Under the pieces are notes generated by a model. The model had not been told where the DNA came from, did no database searches, and saw only the letters and a program-made list of their open reading frames with translations. From contig CM063283.1 in assembly GCA_032173965.1 (NCBI GenBank), forward strand, positions 113,159,108 through 113,223,107: DNA of 64,000 nt, read 5' to 3'. Positions 46,986 through 57,702 of the stretch are shown piece after piece. The DNA comes from Sitta carolinensis. Taxonomy: Eukaryota > Chordata > Aves > Passeriformes > Sittidae. The translations under genes and the position numbers were made by a program. Each line of letters begins with the position of its first letter. Position 1 is the first letter of the stretch.

Positions 46986-49900
46986 AACCCCAGGAGTGTG
47001 TAATTATATATAATTATATAATTATCTATGGTGGGCCAACCCACCACAGTGAATAAATATTAAATGCAGCAGAACAGATTATAAATGTAATGCATAATCT
47101 TGTATTTTCCTTAGATGGTAGGGAAAAGAGTTGCAAATGTTACCATAACACTGGGCAGATCATTTGAACAAGGCTAAAAAAATCATGTTCAACATTTTCT
47201 CAGTAAAGTAGCCAAACTTTATTGAGGGTAGTTTCTGTCTACAAGGAAAGGCTTTAATTCTGGGCAGAGAATAATGCTGATTAAGACGCAGTAATTCTTG
47301 AAGAAACCCCAGTTGAACTGCTGGGTTGACCAAGATGCAAATGATTTTAAGAGGAAACACAAAGTGGGTAAGATTGATGGTCTAGAATGGGATCAGTGCC
47401 TTGTTTGGGGCGCTGTTTTGGTCCCCAGACTCTCTCCCAAGGTTCCTGTCCCAATCTCATTTTGATCTGTTAGCTCCTAGCAGGTGTTGTGTGCAGCCTC
47501 AGTTCCCTTCCTGTCGGGCTCTGGGCCATTTTACAAACCTGCAGCCTGCTTTGCAAAACAAATTTTTGCTGGAAGACTGCTGAAAAAACATTCAAGATGT
47601 TTGTATTTTTTAACAAGGTAGAATATTGGCTGCTCCTTCAGATTGATACAGTCCTGTACTAGAAGAGCAAAGTAGCAGCAGCAGGCTAGCCCTGGGCTGA
47701 GGCAGAAATTAAAGGGGTTTACATCAAAAATTTTCCCAGTTTTCTAGGCATTTTGAAGGCCTACAAGTTAACAGCCAAGCATGAAGGAGCAAAAAACTTC
47801 AAGCTTTCAAAGTTTATAATTGACAATACTCTCAAGATGAAAAGGAAGAAAAGTCTATTGTATTGACTGAAAAAAAAAGTCATTCAAACTTCACTGCTCG
47901 AGCTCTTTCCATGAATGGAAGTGCTAAAATAAGCTTACAAAGCTCCAGTTTCTTTAAAAATGCAATATATTGTATGCAATATACAATCTGCAGGATATAT
48001 TTGTATTGTTTCCAGCCCTGGTGATTTAAGGTTGACATAATTATTCAGGATTACGTATTCTGATCATTGTGCTGCTCCAGCCCTGCACCCTCTTCGTTCA
48101 GCTCATGGTGCAGCTGATAAAACTTGGTGTTGTGTCAATGTTTTAAGTAATTTTCCAGCATTTTGCTCATGCAGGAGGAGATTTTTGAGGTCCACTTTCA
48201 CTCAGGAGCCTGGTGTAGATCTCAGGTGGTTGCGCATGGGCAGAGCTGCTTGCAGGCAGCTTGAAGGTGTTGAGAAGGTCAAAATACATGCAGGGTGGAA
48301 GTTTTCATCTCTGTGACATCTATAAAAGAGTTTCCTACTTCCCCGTGTGAAATCTTGGTTTGGTGTTGAACTACTCATTTGCACTTTGCTGGCAGATAAA
48401 AACTGCAGGTGAAATAATTGGTTGTTAAATGGCAACTTTTCAAATCTGGTGCTGTTGCTTGCTTTGCCAAATACTCTACTCAATGTGATCATTGTAATGT
48501 GTGAAATGCAGGGAGTCCCAAACACAGCAGACAGCTGGGCACGAGGGAGATACGTTTTCTAACACCGATTTTTAACAATTCTGGCCAAAGTTTCCCCATC
48601 TGCAATAAAGGAATGGTGATTTTTTTATTTTCTGAAGCGCTTGCAGACATGGAATTGAACAGCTCATGCTGCAAATATTACCTTGCTGACATTTCAGGAA
48701 TGACAGTTTATTAGAAATTGTGATAAGGCACCAGGGTCTGCATTTGAATTTATAGTATTTCAGAATTTGTTCATTAAGACACAAAATATTAAGCCTTTGG
48801 GCTTAGCCACGAGGGCTCTGCTCATGTTAGCGGTGAAGTCAGAGTTACGCAAAGAGCGCTGCAGGATCAGGCCTCCAACATCTGCTGCTGTTTCCCAGAA
48901 ATTAAATTAGCCTGCAATTTCATAACATCAGCTTGATGGATGCTTGATTATTCCTTTTTTCAAGTGGGGCTCCAAACATCCTTGTATTTTTCTCAGCGAG
49001 AGGTGAGGAGAGCTGATAAGTGGCAGCACCGAGCCTGTGTTTGGATTAACACGGAGTCTCCAAGTGCTCCCTGAAAGGAGGTGGAGGATGTTGGCTGAGC
49101 TGGCAATCAGATTCTCATGGGTGGAGGTGAGGACAACATCTGTCTTTCCTATCTTGTACTTGCCAAGGCTTTTTGTTGTTCCTGAACTCTCCTCATGAAT
49201 ATAATATGCGGGTTTTTGTCTGATCTAATGAATCCAGGACTCAGAGATTTAGAAGGAAAACGTATTCCAGATGTGCCTTGCAATTCCTGACTCAGGTGAC
49301 TGCATTTTAAGCAGTAACCTTTCCCAGTATGTTCCCCACACCATATTGAATGTCCTTCTTCTGCAAACAGTCAGGAGAGACTTGTACAAGCATCATGATT
49401 AATAAGCCACAGCAAGGCTAAAACATCAATCATTTGCCTTTTGTTTCTCCCGATTGCTGCTGGATGCAAGGAATCCAAGGCTCAAAAGCTTGGCTTTGGA
49501 GCAGGGCTGCAAATTTAGGCTCTTTAAGCAGTTCAAGCCCAGCTTGTTCCCTGGTGCAGACGTGAGCAGAGTCTCAGACTGGAAGAGTTCCCGCTGCTCC
49601 GGGAGGTTCTGGTGTCCAGCCTCCCTGTGCTCTCTGTTCCAGCCTGGAAATGACATTCCTGGCCTGTTTGAAATCAGGTTTTCACCCCAGATGAGCAGCT
49701 TCCCAGAGCACCAGAAGATGCAGTCTGAGGTGGGATAGGTAGAAGAGCAGCAAGCAAGAAGAGTGGCTTGGTCAAATCTTGTGCCCTGTGTGCTTTCCTC
49801 CACACTCTCACCTGTCCTTTCATTCAGTAACAGCTGTAATTCAATTTACAAACCTTCAACAACAAGGTAACACACAAGGATAGTCATACAAGAGATACCA

Positions 49901-50527
49901 AGAGCATTAAACATGGAAACACTTAGGGAATTAATTGAACAGCCTTAATGAGAGCAATCTTCCCTCAGAAAATGCAGGTCCTCTCCAAATGTGACTGTTT
50001 ATTAGAGAGTTTTAAACATCTGCAGAACACACGCTGGTGTGTTGCAGTTAATCCTCACAGTAAACAGTTTGGTGAAAGTTTTCGTATAACAGCTTTTGGT
50101 CTAATTTAGAATGAAAGTGTTGCAGTGTGTCAGAATTCTTTTTAGAGCAGAGAGGTTTTTCTGACCAACTGGAGACATCTGAGAAGTGATAAGAAACAGC
50201 CCGTGTCTGAATGGATCGTGGCTGTGGGGAGGTCAGAGCTTGTGCTTACCTATGTATTATCATGAAATCAGATTAGAAAAGTAAAATGTATTTACATCGA
50301 TGAGGAGAAATGTTATGAAACTGGTGTCAAAAAATAGATTGTGTAAATGGAATGCATATGGCAAAGTTAATTAAAAGTTGTTCATTGCAGTGTTGTTGTA
50401 AGCCGAGGGTAACAGGTCCTTTGGGGAGTCTGGGAATACTCTTGAAGAAGCAAAAAATGCATTTTATTTCTGTAGCATCTCAGTGTGAAGTAAGGGGTTT
50501 TGGTGTGTTTGTGTCTCCCTCATTCAT
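46986..50527. other. Unique AT-rich intron sequence
   Basis: About 3.5 kb without recognised exon or repeat family. The part 48800-49060 keeps several CpGs (TTACGCAAAGAGCGCTGCAG) and an AGCTGATAAG GATA-type motif at 49011-49020, so it might be a regulatory element, but the support is weak. Confidence 0.45.
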
Positions 50528-50700
50528 CCTCGTTGAGTGCAGTTCTTGCCCAACCCTGTCCAACCTGGCCTTGGCACTTCCAGGGATGGGGAATCCACAA
50601 TTTATCTGGGCAACCTGTTCCAGGGCCTCACCATCGTCACAGCCAAGGATATCTTCCTAAAATATAATATAAACCTGCTCTCCTTCAGTTTAAAACAATT
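50528..50700 (-). mobile_element. CR1 LINE fragment
   Basis: Reverse-complement internal CR1 sequence: CAACCTGGCCTTGGCACTTC, CAACCTGTTCCAGGGCCTCA, TCAGTTTAAAACAATTACTC. The 3' end motif is missing. An A-rich low-complexity tract follows directly. Confidence 0.85.
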
Positions 50701-50706
50701 ACTCAT

Positions 50707-50822
50707 GAACAAAAACAAAAACAAAAACAAACAACAACAACAACAAAAAAAAAAAAAAAAAAAAACCCAAAAAAACAAAAAAAAAAAAAACCACAAAAAC
50801 AAAACAAAAAAAAAACCCAAAC
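50707..50822. repeat. A-rich low-complexity tract (CAAAAA)n
   Basis: About 115 bases made almost wholly of A with scattered C; no G or T between 50709 and 50820. It directly follows the CR1 fragment. Confidence 0.9.
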
Positions 50823-51662
50823 CAGTTCACAGTTTAATACCATTGTCCATCCTAACCCCTGGGTTAGAGTGGCCTCCAGAGTACTTTAAAATCCTGCTGC
50901 TGTGTTTATTCCCCACTGTCCCTCATCTCAAACAAATTCTGCTGCACAACCACACACCTTATTGTCTTGTGTAGCCATTTCTTAAGTTTGACCAAACTTT
51001 AGAGAGAAAAAAAAAAAAAAGTCTTTGTCCTTAGTTCCTGACATTGCATTTAAAGGAGGGGGCAGCTTGCATGTGCTTCTCATGATGGGAACTACTTCAA
51101 TCACATTTCCTGTAACTTCATGTTTCTAGGCCAAGTAATCTTGCATTTGATTAAGTAAACACCTTTGTCCTAATGACTCTATGCCTACTTTAAAGGCGTT
51201 GCTGTACCTATTGTTCTACAGATTTGTCAGTCTGTTATTCTTTTTCTTTTTTTAAACTTATCAGTGAAGCGTAAGTCAAAACCAAATAGAGCAATCATTT
51301 TGTTCTTTTATCATTAGTACAGAAAGTCCAAGGAGAAGCCAGGTTTGGCATGGTATAAGCAATTAAATTATAAAAGGAATATAATGAAGGAACACGGGTT
51401 TGTTTGGGTTTTGTGTTAGTTTTTTGGGGTTTTTTTTTGCTGTGATGTCATAAGAGGAAATACGTGGAGAAGGGAAGATGAAATAAAGAAAATTCATGTT
51501 CAGTATTGACCCCAAATACCAACAGCTCTGCTTCACAGACTTGCATGAAAGACCCTTCCCACCTTCTCCATCTGTTCTTTTCTTCATATCCCTTTACTCC
51601 AGACAATAATTACTAGAAATTAAAGGCTTAATTTTTGAGATGTCATGAGAATATGTTGCATC
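50823..51662. other. Unique intron sequence
   Basis: No exon or repeat family recognised; A run at 51008-51021. Confidence 0.5.
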
Positions 51663-51822
51663 ATTTGAAATCCAGGAAGATGACCCATTCACTGCTAAAA
51701 TTATTGTCAAAAAGGCACAAACCTTTGCAAAACTGAAAGAAAATTTGAAATCCAGGAAGATGACCCATTCACTGCTAAAATTATTGTCAAAAAGGCACAA
51801 ACCTTTGCAAAACTGAAAGAAA
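51663..51822. repeat. Perfect 80-bp tandem duplication
   Basis: Two adjacent 80-base copies (51663-51742 and 51743-51822), each starting ATTTGAAATCCAGGAAGATG and ending AAACTGAAAGAAA. No difference was seen between them. Confidence 0.97.
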
Positions 51823-52449
51823 CCTGTAATGCATCTGCTTTTTAATAATTATTAATGTTTACATTTCTTTATCCCACTTATGGCTTGATGTTGCCAGACT
51901 GCTCCAGAGACAGCATTAATATGGATGAGAAAAAGAGATTAACATGTAAATGAGTAATGAAAAGCACTTACTAGGAATAGAACTGGCATCCATATGTAAT
52001 AAAACCTTGCCAAACATTGTCAGTATTAATAGCTTTGTTTACATTTCTATGTGGCCAGGCCATGCTGCTATTTTTTTCATGATGGTGAGTTCTGACAATT
52101 TTTATATTAGATTTGGTCCAGGAGCTTACATTTGCAATTATAACACAAAACAGATTTTAAAAAGAAATAAGCCACGCTGCTTTCTTTCTGTCAGCTGTTC
52201 CAGGACAGCAGTTTGCTGCTGCAGCCTTCCTTTCACAGCTCACAGTCTGGGGACACCAAGTTATGCCATGGTCAGACATTCCTGTAAAACTGAGAGATGC
52301 TTCCTCTTGCTGGGTGCTATTTCTGTGCCAGGATGAGCTCCAGGGCTGGTTCTGTCAGGTTGGTCGAGTTCTGGTTGTTCAGCATCCCTGGGTCTGGCAA
52401 AGTCAGTGGATTCAGAGAAGCCTGGGCCAGAAATCCTCACCTTTTAAGT
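51823..52449. other. Unique intron sequence
   Basis: AT-rich, with no gene recognised. The right part (from about 52335) may already be older CR1 body. Confidence 0.45.
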
Positions 52450-52880
52450 GGCCTAGGTTGATCCCAGGGCTGGAGCCCCTCTGCCCTGGAGCCAGGCTGG
52501 CACAGCTGGGGGAGCTCACCTGGAGAGGAGAAGCTCCAGGGAGAGCTCAGACCCCCTGGCAGAGCCTGGAGGGACTCCAAGAGAGCTGGAGAGGGACTGG
52601 GGACAAGGCAGGGAGGGACAGCACCCAGGGAATGGCTCCCAGTGCCAGAGGGCAGGGCTGGATGGGATATTGGGCAGGAATTGTTCCCTGGGAGGGTGGG
52701 CAGGCCCTGGCACAGGGTGCCCAGAGCAGCTGCCCCATCCTTGGAAATGTCCCAGGCCAGGCTGGACAGGGCTTGGAGAAGCCTGGGACAGTGGAAGGTG
52801 TCTCTGCCACAGCAGGGGGGTGGAATGAGGTGATCTTATAGTTCCCTTCCTACCCAAACCACTCTTTGATTCTCTGATTT
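52450..52880 (+). mobile_element. CR1 LINE fragment
   Basis: Sense copy of about 430 bases: GGAGCTCACCTGGAGAGGAG, GGGACAGCACCCAGGGAATG, CCCAGGCCAGGCTGGACAGG, ending TTCCCTTCCTACCCAAACC then ACTCTTTGATTCTCTGATT. Confidence 0.92.
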
Positions 52881-52931
52881 ATGATCACTGGGAGGAAGAA
52901 GAGGCTGAAGTGGGTGTGAGGCTGATCCTGT

Positions 52932-53048
52932 AGTTGTGCTGACTCCTCAACATCTTGCAAAGGCTTCGGTGGCCAGAGCAGCTTTTGTCCTCCGGGGAGG
53001 GGTGATCCCTGTGCTGCTGTCCCTCCAAGAGCAGGCAGGGTGAATGTC
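52932..53048. repeat. Dispersed repeat copy 1 (homologous to 54957-55086)
   Basis: About 117 bases, from AGTTGTGCTGACTCCTCAAC to GGGTGAATGTC, matching a segment 2 kb downstream in the same orientation with scattered substitutions. The family was not recognised. Confidence 0.85.
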
Positions 53049-53237
53049 AGAGGCTACTGCACATTAATGAGCTGCACAAAGGGCCCGACCCGCAGCACAC
53101 AAAGCTGGCAGAGCTCAGCTCTTCCTGCAGAGCCTTCCCAGAGCTGTCAGCCAGCACTAACTGCTAACCAGCAGGAGGGAGTACAGAGGAGTGCTAAACT
53201 CAGGCTGAGCTTGCTTTCTCCATGAATTTTCCTCTGA

Positions 53238-53305
53238 AGTCACAGAATAACTAGGTTGGAAGAGACCTGCAGGATCGTCAAGTCCAACACAAAAAAAAAA
53301 AAAAA
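53238..53305 (-). mobile_element. CR1 3' end fragment with poly-A
   Basis: AGTCACAGAATAACTAGGTT then GGAAGAGACCTGCAGGATCG and AGTCCAACAC form a minimal reverse-complement CR1 3' end, interrupted by 15 A at 53291-53305. Confidence 0.8.
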
Positions 53306-54865
53306 TAAATTGAGAACACAGAGCCAGGCACTTCACTGAGAACAAGACAGTGATTATGCACTAACACCAGGCAGGTTTCCTGCATAAGGGAACAGAAGGT
53401 TCCACCTTGAGAACCTGAAGCAGTAGAGCAGAAGCCAAGAAAGGTGAAAGCATTTGTCCTTGGACATTACCAGATCCCACCCTGGGCAACCTGATTTGAA
53501 GTCAGGTTCATTCACATTTGAAAATGTGAAGTTTAAGTCAGTCTCTTGGGCTCATTTACGTTCTGTATCCATCGTTGTAGATATTCACACAGCCCTGGGT
53601 AATTGAGTTCATATTTCCAGCATTTACTGTGCTCATCAGGAAGTTTAAATGTTTGCACTTTCCCTCTTCAGGCAACATAATGGGCAACTGTAGTGCAAGC
53701 AGTGTTTGTTGTCATTAGTAATGCCAATAAATAGAAAACCCTTTTTTTCTTGTTGTTCTTCACATATATACTTACCCTAAATATCAATAAATTAACTTAT
53801 ATTAGGTGGAGTAATTTTTAATAGGAACCAGAAAAATTTGCCTTGTTTCATTTGTGTGGGGGAGGATGAGAAATAAATCCAGTTTATAGTGCTTGATGCC
53901 TGTTTTGAAAGGGTCCATTAGTAGATGGTTTACAAAGTTAAATAATGTTTTATTTGCAATCTGTATCAGCTTTCTGCCGTATAATTCACACTTTTGTGTA
54001 CTTACTGGAGCTAACTCTTCCAAAATTAATATTTTGTTACATGTTTTTCATCTCATGGATTGGGGCAGAAAAGAGGGAGCTGTGCATTCAGTAGTGTCAG
54101 GCATTGTGATCATCTGGCCAGGTTGTGTTTGTGCACACACACACATATACATAAATCTATAAATATATATATGTATATATTTAATTTTGGGGAATTATTT
54201 AATGAAAAAATCTTGTGGACTGCTAAGAAAGAACTCTTTGTTTTCCTTCCAGTGTAACATCTTTTTTCTTTAGTTCTTGTTACATGATCCCTGCTAATAT
54301 ATTATCCAAGCAGATCAGGTTCCCTGCTGTCTCTCAGTGGAGCCAGGGAAGAATCCTTGGGGAGCAAGGGACATCTCCCCCACCCCTCCTTGGTCTGCAG
54401 GTTTTCTCAGAAAAAGCTCTTCAGAAAAGCTTCAGACCACCACCAGCAAAGGTTTCTGGCATGAGAGGCGTGACAAGAAGGAGAGGGGTTATTCTGGCAT
54501 CCTTTTTTTCTCACTGAACCAGAGAGGCAGAGGGTTGGTGGGAGAGTATGCAGAGCACAGAAGGAAGGATGGCAACTGAGAAGCCACTGGTGGCAGCCTG
54601 GTGGTGATGACATCTGAAAATGAGCAGTAAAAGGGTGCAGATCACTGCTTGAACTCTGTGATAGTGTTAGCAATTCGATCTGAGTCTCAGGGTGCCTGAG
54701 ACCCCATCCCCAGGCCCTGGGATTAAGGGGTGAGCTCAGCTTTCACGAGTTGTAAGAAGCTGGAGTGATGTCCCCACCTTGGCAGCTGCAGAGCAAAGTA
54801 GGAACATTAGCAGAGTGCACCCCAAGGGCTCACAAAGCAGGTGGACAAAAAGAAGGAGGAATGTA
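53306..54865. other. Unique AT-rich intron sequence
   Basis: No exon recognised; short CA/TA repeat near 54135-54182. Confidence 0.5.
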
Positions 54866-54925
54866 AAATCACAGAACATCCAGAGTTGAGAGAAACCCAC
54901 AAGGATGAAGTCCAGCTCTTACCCT
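54866..54925 (-). mobile_element. Short CR1 3' end fragment
   Basis: AAAATCACAGAACATCCAGA then GTTGAGAGAAACCCACAAGG is a diverged reverse-complement CR1 3' end of the type at 4352. Confidence 0.7.
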
Positions 54926-54956
54926 GAAGAGAACATCTGCAAGGGATGTTCAAGTC

Positions 54957-55086
54957 AGTTGTGCTGACTCCTCAACATCTTGCAGAGGTTTTGGTGGCCA
55001 GTGCAGCTTTTGTCACCTGGGGAGGGGTGATCCATGTCCTGCTGTCCTTCCAGACAGGCCAGCCAAGACCAGGCAAGGTGAATGTC
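54957..55086. repeat. Dispersed repeat copy 2 (homologous to 52932-53048)
   Basis: About 130 bases, from AGTTGTGCTGACTCCTCAAC to AGGTGAATGTC, with a net 13-base length difference near CCAGACAGGCCAGCC compared with copy 1. Family not recognised. Confidence 0.85.
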
Positions 55087-55589
55087 TTAAAATTTTAACA
55101 CCATGGGTGTTAAAATGAGCAAGCACTGATTTTTAGGGCAGCCAGGGAGGCAAAGCCCTCTTCCAGCAGCCAGGGAGGGTGGGAGCCTGCAGACAACCAC
55201 CCACCCTCCTGGAGCTGGGGAGCTCCCATCCCTGTTCCCTCTCCCTTCTCCTCTGCTGACAGGACCACGCATTTCTGGCCGTCAGCAGCAGATCTGGCAG
55301 GAGCAGAGCCCACCCACGCTGCCTCACGGAGCTCCCTGCCCCGAGTCTGGCTCAGGATTCCCCCTGCTCCTTGGCCCTCACTCTGGCAGCCATGGCCAGC
55401 TGGCCCAGCCTCCCCCCGAGCTGCTGTCAGCCCTGGGCTCACACAGAGCCTGCTCGCCGGCCCAGAGCTGGGCACTGTCCCCACAATGGCAGGGAGGAGC
55501 TGCTGGGCTGCACCCCTGCTCCATTCCGGGCCAGCAGGGCAGGATGGAGTCACACAGGGGGCTGCTGTCCTTCCCCAGGCTCACTGAGC

Positions 55590-55760
55590 TTGGAAAAGCC
55601 TTCCCAGCCCACTCAGTGCCCTCCTTGTCCCTGAGTGCCACGTCCAGGTGCTCCTTGGACACCTCCAGGGATGGGCACTCCAACACCTCCCTGGGCAGAG
55701 CCCCTGCCAGTGCTTGAATTTGCCCCCTTGTGCACCTTGTCCACCCAAAGTGACCCCTGG
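55590..55760 (-). mobile_element. CR1-like fragment
   Basis: TTGTCCCTGAGTGCCACGTC and CACCTCCAGGGATGGGCACT resemble internal CR1 sequence in reverse complement. The surrounding GC-rich DNA (55090-55980) may be more of the same or another repeat. Open frames of up to 180 codons there show no domain. Confidence 0.6.
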
Positions 55761-55980
55761 AGAAGGTGGATCTCCTCAGAATTCTGTTTTGGAGGGTGCC
55801 CCCCGAGCCTGTGTGCTGCTGGAGGACAGCAGGAGTGTGGCAGCCTAGACCTGCTCCGTGGCTGGGGAGCCTCATCTCAGGTGGGATGTGTCCCTTCAGG
55901 AGTTTCAGCTCTTCCCACACTCCCTGAAGGATGTAGCCCCAGCCCCATCCTGAGCCTGGCTCACAAGACTCAACTCCAGT

Positions 55981-56540
55981 AGCTCAGGGAAGGAACTGGT
56001 GCCAGCAGGAATGCTTGGCAGCAGGGATAGAGGGTCACTGTCCCTCCCTCTGGTGTCTGTCTGGCCTCCAGACAGACATGATGGCCCTGAGGGACCTGAT
56101 GGGCTCTGCTGCCCTCAGTAACCCCAGTGCTGCCATGAAGAGGGATGGGATTTCCACCAGGAAGAGTTGCCATGACAGGGAGGGAGGTGGCTGGTGCCAT
56201 GGTGTCCCTGGATTAGAGGCTGTGCCCAGATCTCTTGGCTCTTGGTGCAGAGAGGACTTGCCCTGGGTCCCTGAGGAAGGAAAGGGGGATCTCTGTGGGT
56301 CAGCAGGGCCTGCCTTTCGATTGCTCCTCTCAGGGGCAGCAGTTGTTGGTGCTTTCAGCAGATCTCACCCTCTGCATCTCTACTGAGACCCCACAGACCT
56401 GAGCTTTGCTGCCCACCCTGCTCTCTCCTCCCTCCCAGCTGCTGGCCACCCTTCCCAAGTGTTTGGTAGTGTGTCATAGTGACCCAGTCCTGAAAATGGT
56501 CACAACTGGCTGGCTCTGCCCATAGGAGTGGGTCCTGACA
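55981..56540. other. GC-richer intron sequence
   Basis: No gene recognised. A 123-codon frame (56015-56386, +) has no family features. Confidence 0.4.
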
Positions 56541-56544
56541 GGGA

Positions 56545-56880
56545 TGAAAGGAAAGAGGCCGGCTTAATTTTCTCCAGGAACCAGACCTGGTGGTTTATTT
56601 GCTGGATCAGTTCTAGGGAGGAAAAAAAGAGAGAGCCCACCACGTGTGTGGAGGAATTTAACCTTGGGATAACAGGGGTGTGGGGTGAAAGGGAATAGAG
56701 CCAATGGGAGACATGCAGAGGGGAAAGGTCAGTATGGGAAGGCTACAGCACGAGGTTAGGAAAAGGGGATTACAGATAGACCATGTGAATATAATAAAAA
56801 CAATTATTAGTCACCCAGTGTGCATTTATAACAAACCAGCTATTTTGTGCAGTACAACACCAGTGGTTGTGCATCTTCTC
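56545..56880. mobile_element. Possible LTR-like or unknown interspersed repeat
   Basis: The style of the sequence (GGAACCAGACCTGGTGGTTT, GAATTTAACCTTGGGATAAC, AATGGGAGACATGCAGAGG) suggests a non-coding LTR fragment, but no terminal repeats or target duplication were identified. Low certainty. Confidence 0.25.
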
Positions 56881-56999
56881 AGCTGCTCTGGGAGGATCTC
56901 CCCAGGGAGAGGTTCCCCTGTCCTCCTGTCCCTTGCTGACAATGTCTGTCCCCGTGGGTCCTCAACTTCAGTGACAACAGTGCTGTGCCTAAGAGCTAG

Positions 57000-57262
57000 T
57001 AGAACAGAACAAAATCCCCAGGTTGGAAGAGACCTTAAAGATCATCCAGTCCAACCCAGCCCTAACACCTCAACTAGACCATGGCACTGAGTTCCACAGC
57101 CAGTCTTTGTTTTGAACACCCCCCAGGGATGGTGACTCCACCACCTCCCCAGGCAGACCGTTCCAGTATGTTATCACTCTTCCAGTAAAAAACTTCTTCC
57201 TCGCATCTAACCTAAATTTTCCTTGATGCATGAGACTGCCCACCTCCCTGTGAGAAGGACAA
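57000..57262 (-). mobile_element. CR1 LINE fragment adjacent to the ERG exon
   Basis: AGAACAGAACAAAATCCCCA then GGTTGGAAGAGACCTTAAAG and ATCATCCAGTCCAACCC are a reverse-complement 3' end. CTAACACCTCAACTAGACCA and CCAGGGATGGTGACTCCACC continue the body of a subfamily shared with the fragment at 53238. Its left-hand body ends about 70 bases before the acceptor of the 218-base exon. Confidence 0.92.
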
Positions 57263-57335
57263 GCCCTTTGTCCCAGGGGGACCTTGTGGTGTCTGCCCTG
57301 AAGCGTGGCTGCACTGACCTCTCTGTGGTTTGCAG

Positions 57336-57553
57336 GAAGCGTTATCGGTGGTGAGTGAAGACCAGTCCCTGTTCGAGTGTGCCTACGGATCCCCCCACCT
57401 CGTCAAGACAGAGATGACAGCCTCCTCCTCCAGTGAATATGGGCAGACCTCCAAGATGAGCCCACGTGTCCCCCAGCAGGACTGGTTGTCACAGCCCCCA
57501 GCCAGAGTCACCATCAAGATGGAGTGTAACCCCAACCGGGTTAACGGGTCCAG
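57336..57553 (+). CDS. ERG: ERG 218-base coding exon (N-terminal region with SPOP degron)
   Basis: The exon is bounded by acceptor TTTGCAG (ends 57335) and donor GTAATG (57554). It is 218 bases long, which I recall as the size of the matching human exon, and it ends in phase 2 with AG of a split Arg codon. The 72 complete codons are nearly identical to vertebrate ERG, including [34 protein letters not shown] and IKMECNP. Numbered in the MASTIK isoform it covers residues 7-78. Residues 35-39 are A-S-S-S-S, the established SPOP ubiquitin-ligase degron (residues 42-46 in the 7-residue-longer isoform). Compared with human as I recall it, changes include Thr25Ser, Ala29Val, Asp40Glu, Ser73Asn and Gln74Arg. 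Ala29Val turns AKTE into VKTE, a consensus SUMO site; IKME (66-69) is another. The region precedes the Pointed and ETS domains, which are outside the window. A CR1 copy ends about 70 bases upstream and an LTR-like element starts about 150 bases downstream. Confidence 0.98.
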
Positions 57554-57702
57554 GTAATGAGGCTGGTGGTGGCTCAAGAACAGGGATTTTTGTGATGGGT
57601 GGGGCTGAGTTGTTTAAATCTGTGTGTTTAGCACCATTTTAGGTACCTCAGGATATCCCACCTGGCCACTGCTGCCATCCCAGAAGGCTCCAGCTTGCCC
57701 TA

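Larger units (their letters stand above)
25672..57335 (+). other. ERG: ERG intron between MASTIK exon and 218-base exon
   Basis: This 31,664-base intron begins GTAAGG and ends TTTGCAG. It is phase 0. It carries CR1 copies in both orientations, several satellite or simple-sequence arrays, and unique AT-rich stretches. No further ERG exon was recognised inside it. The unique stretches are described in separate entries where they exceed a few hundred bases. Confidence 0.9.

Noticed and set aside
46768..47056. Tyr/Ile/Val-rich short open frames.
   Set aside because: They are translations of the TGTATA microsatellite.
55378..55920. Open frame of 180 codons on the minus strand in GC-rich DNA.
   Set aside because: It overlaps a CR1-like segment and an equally open frame on the other strand; no family features.
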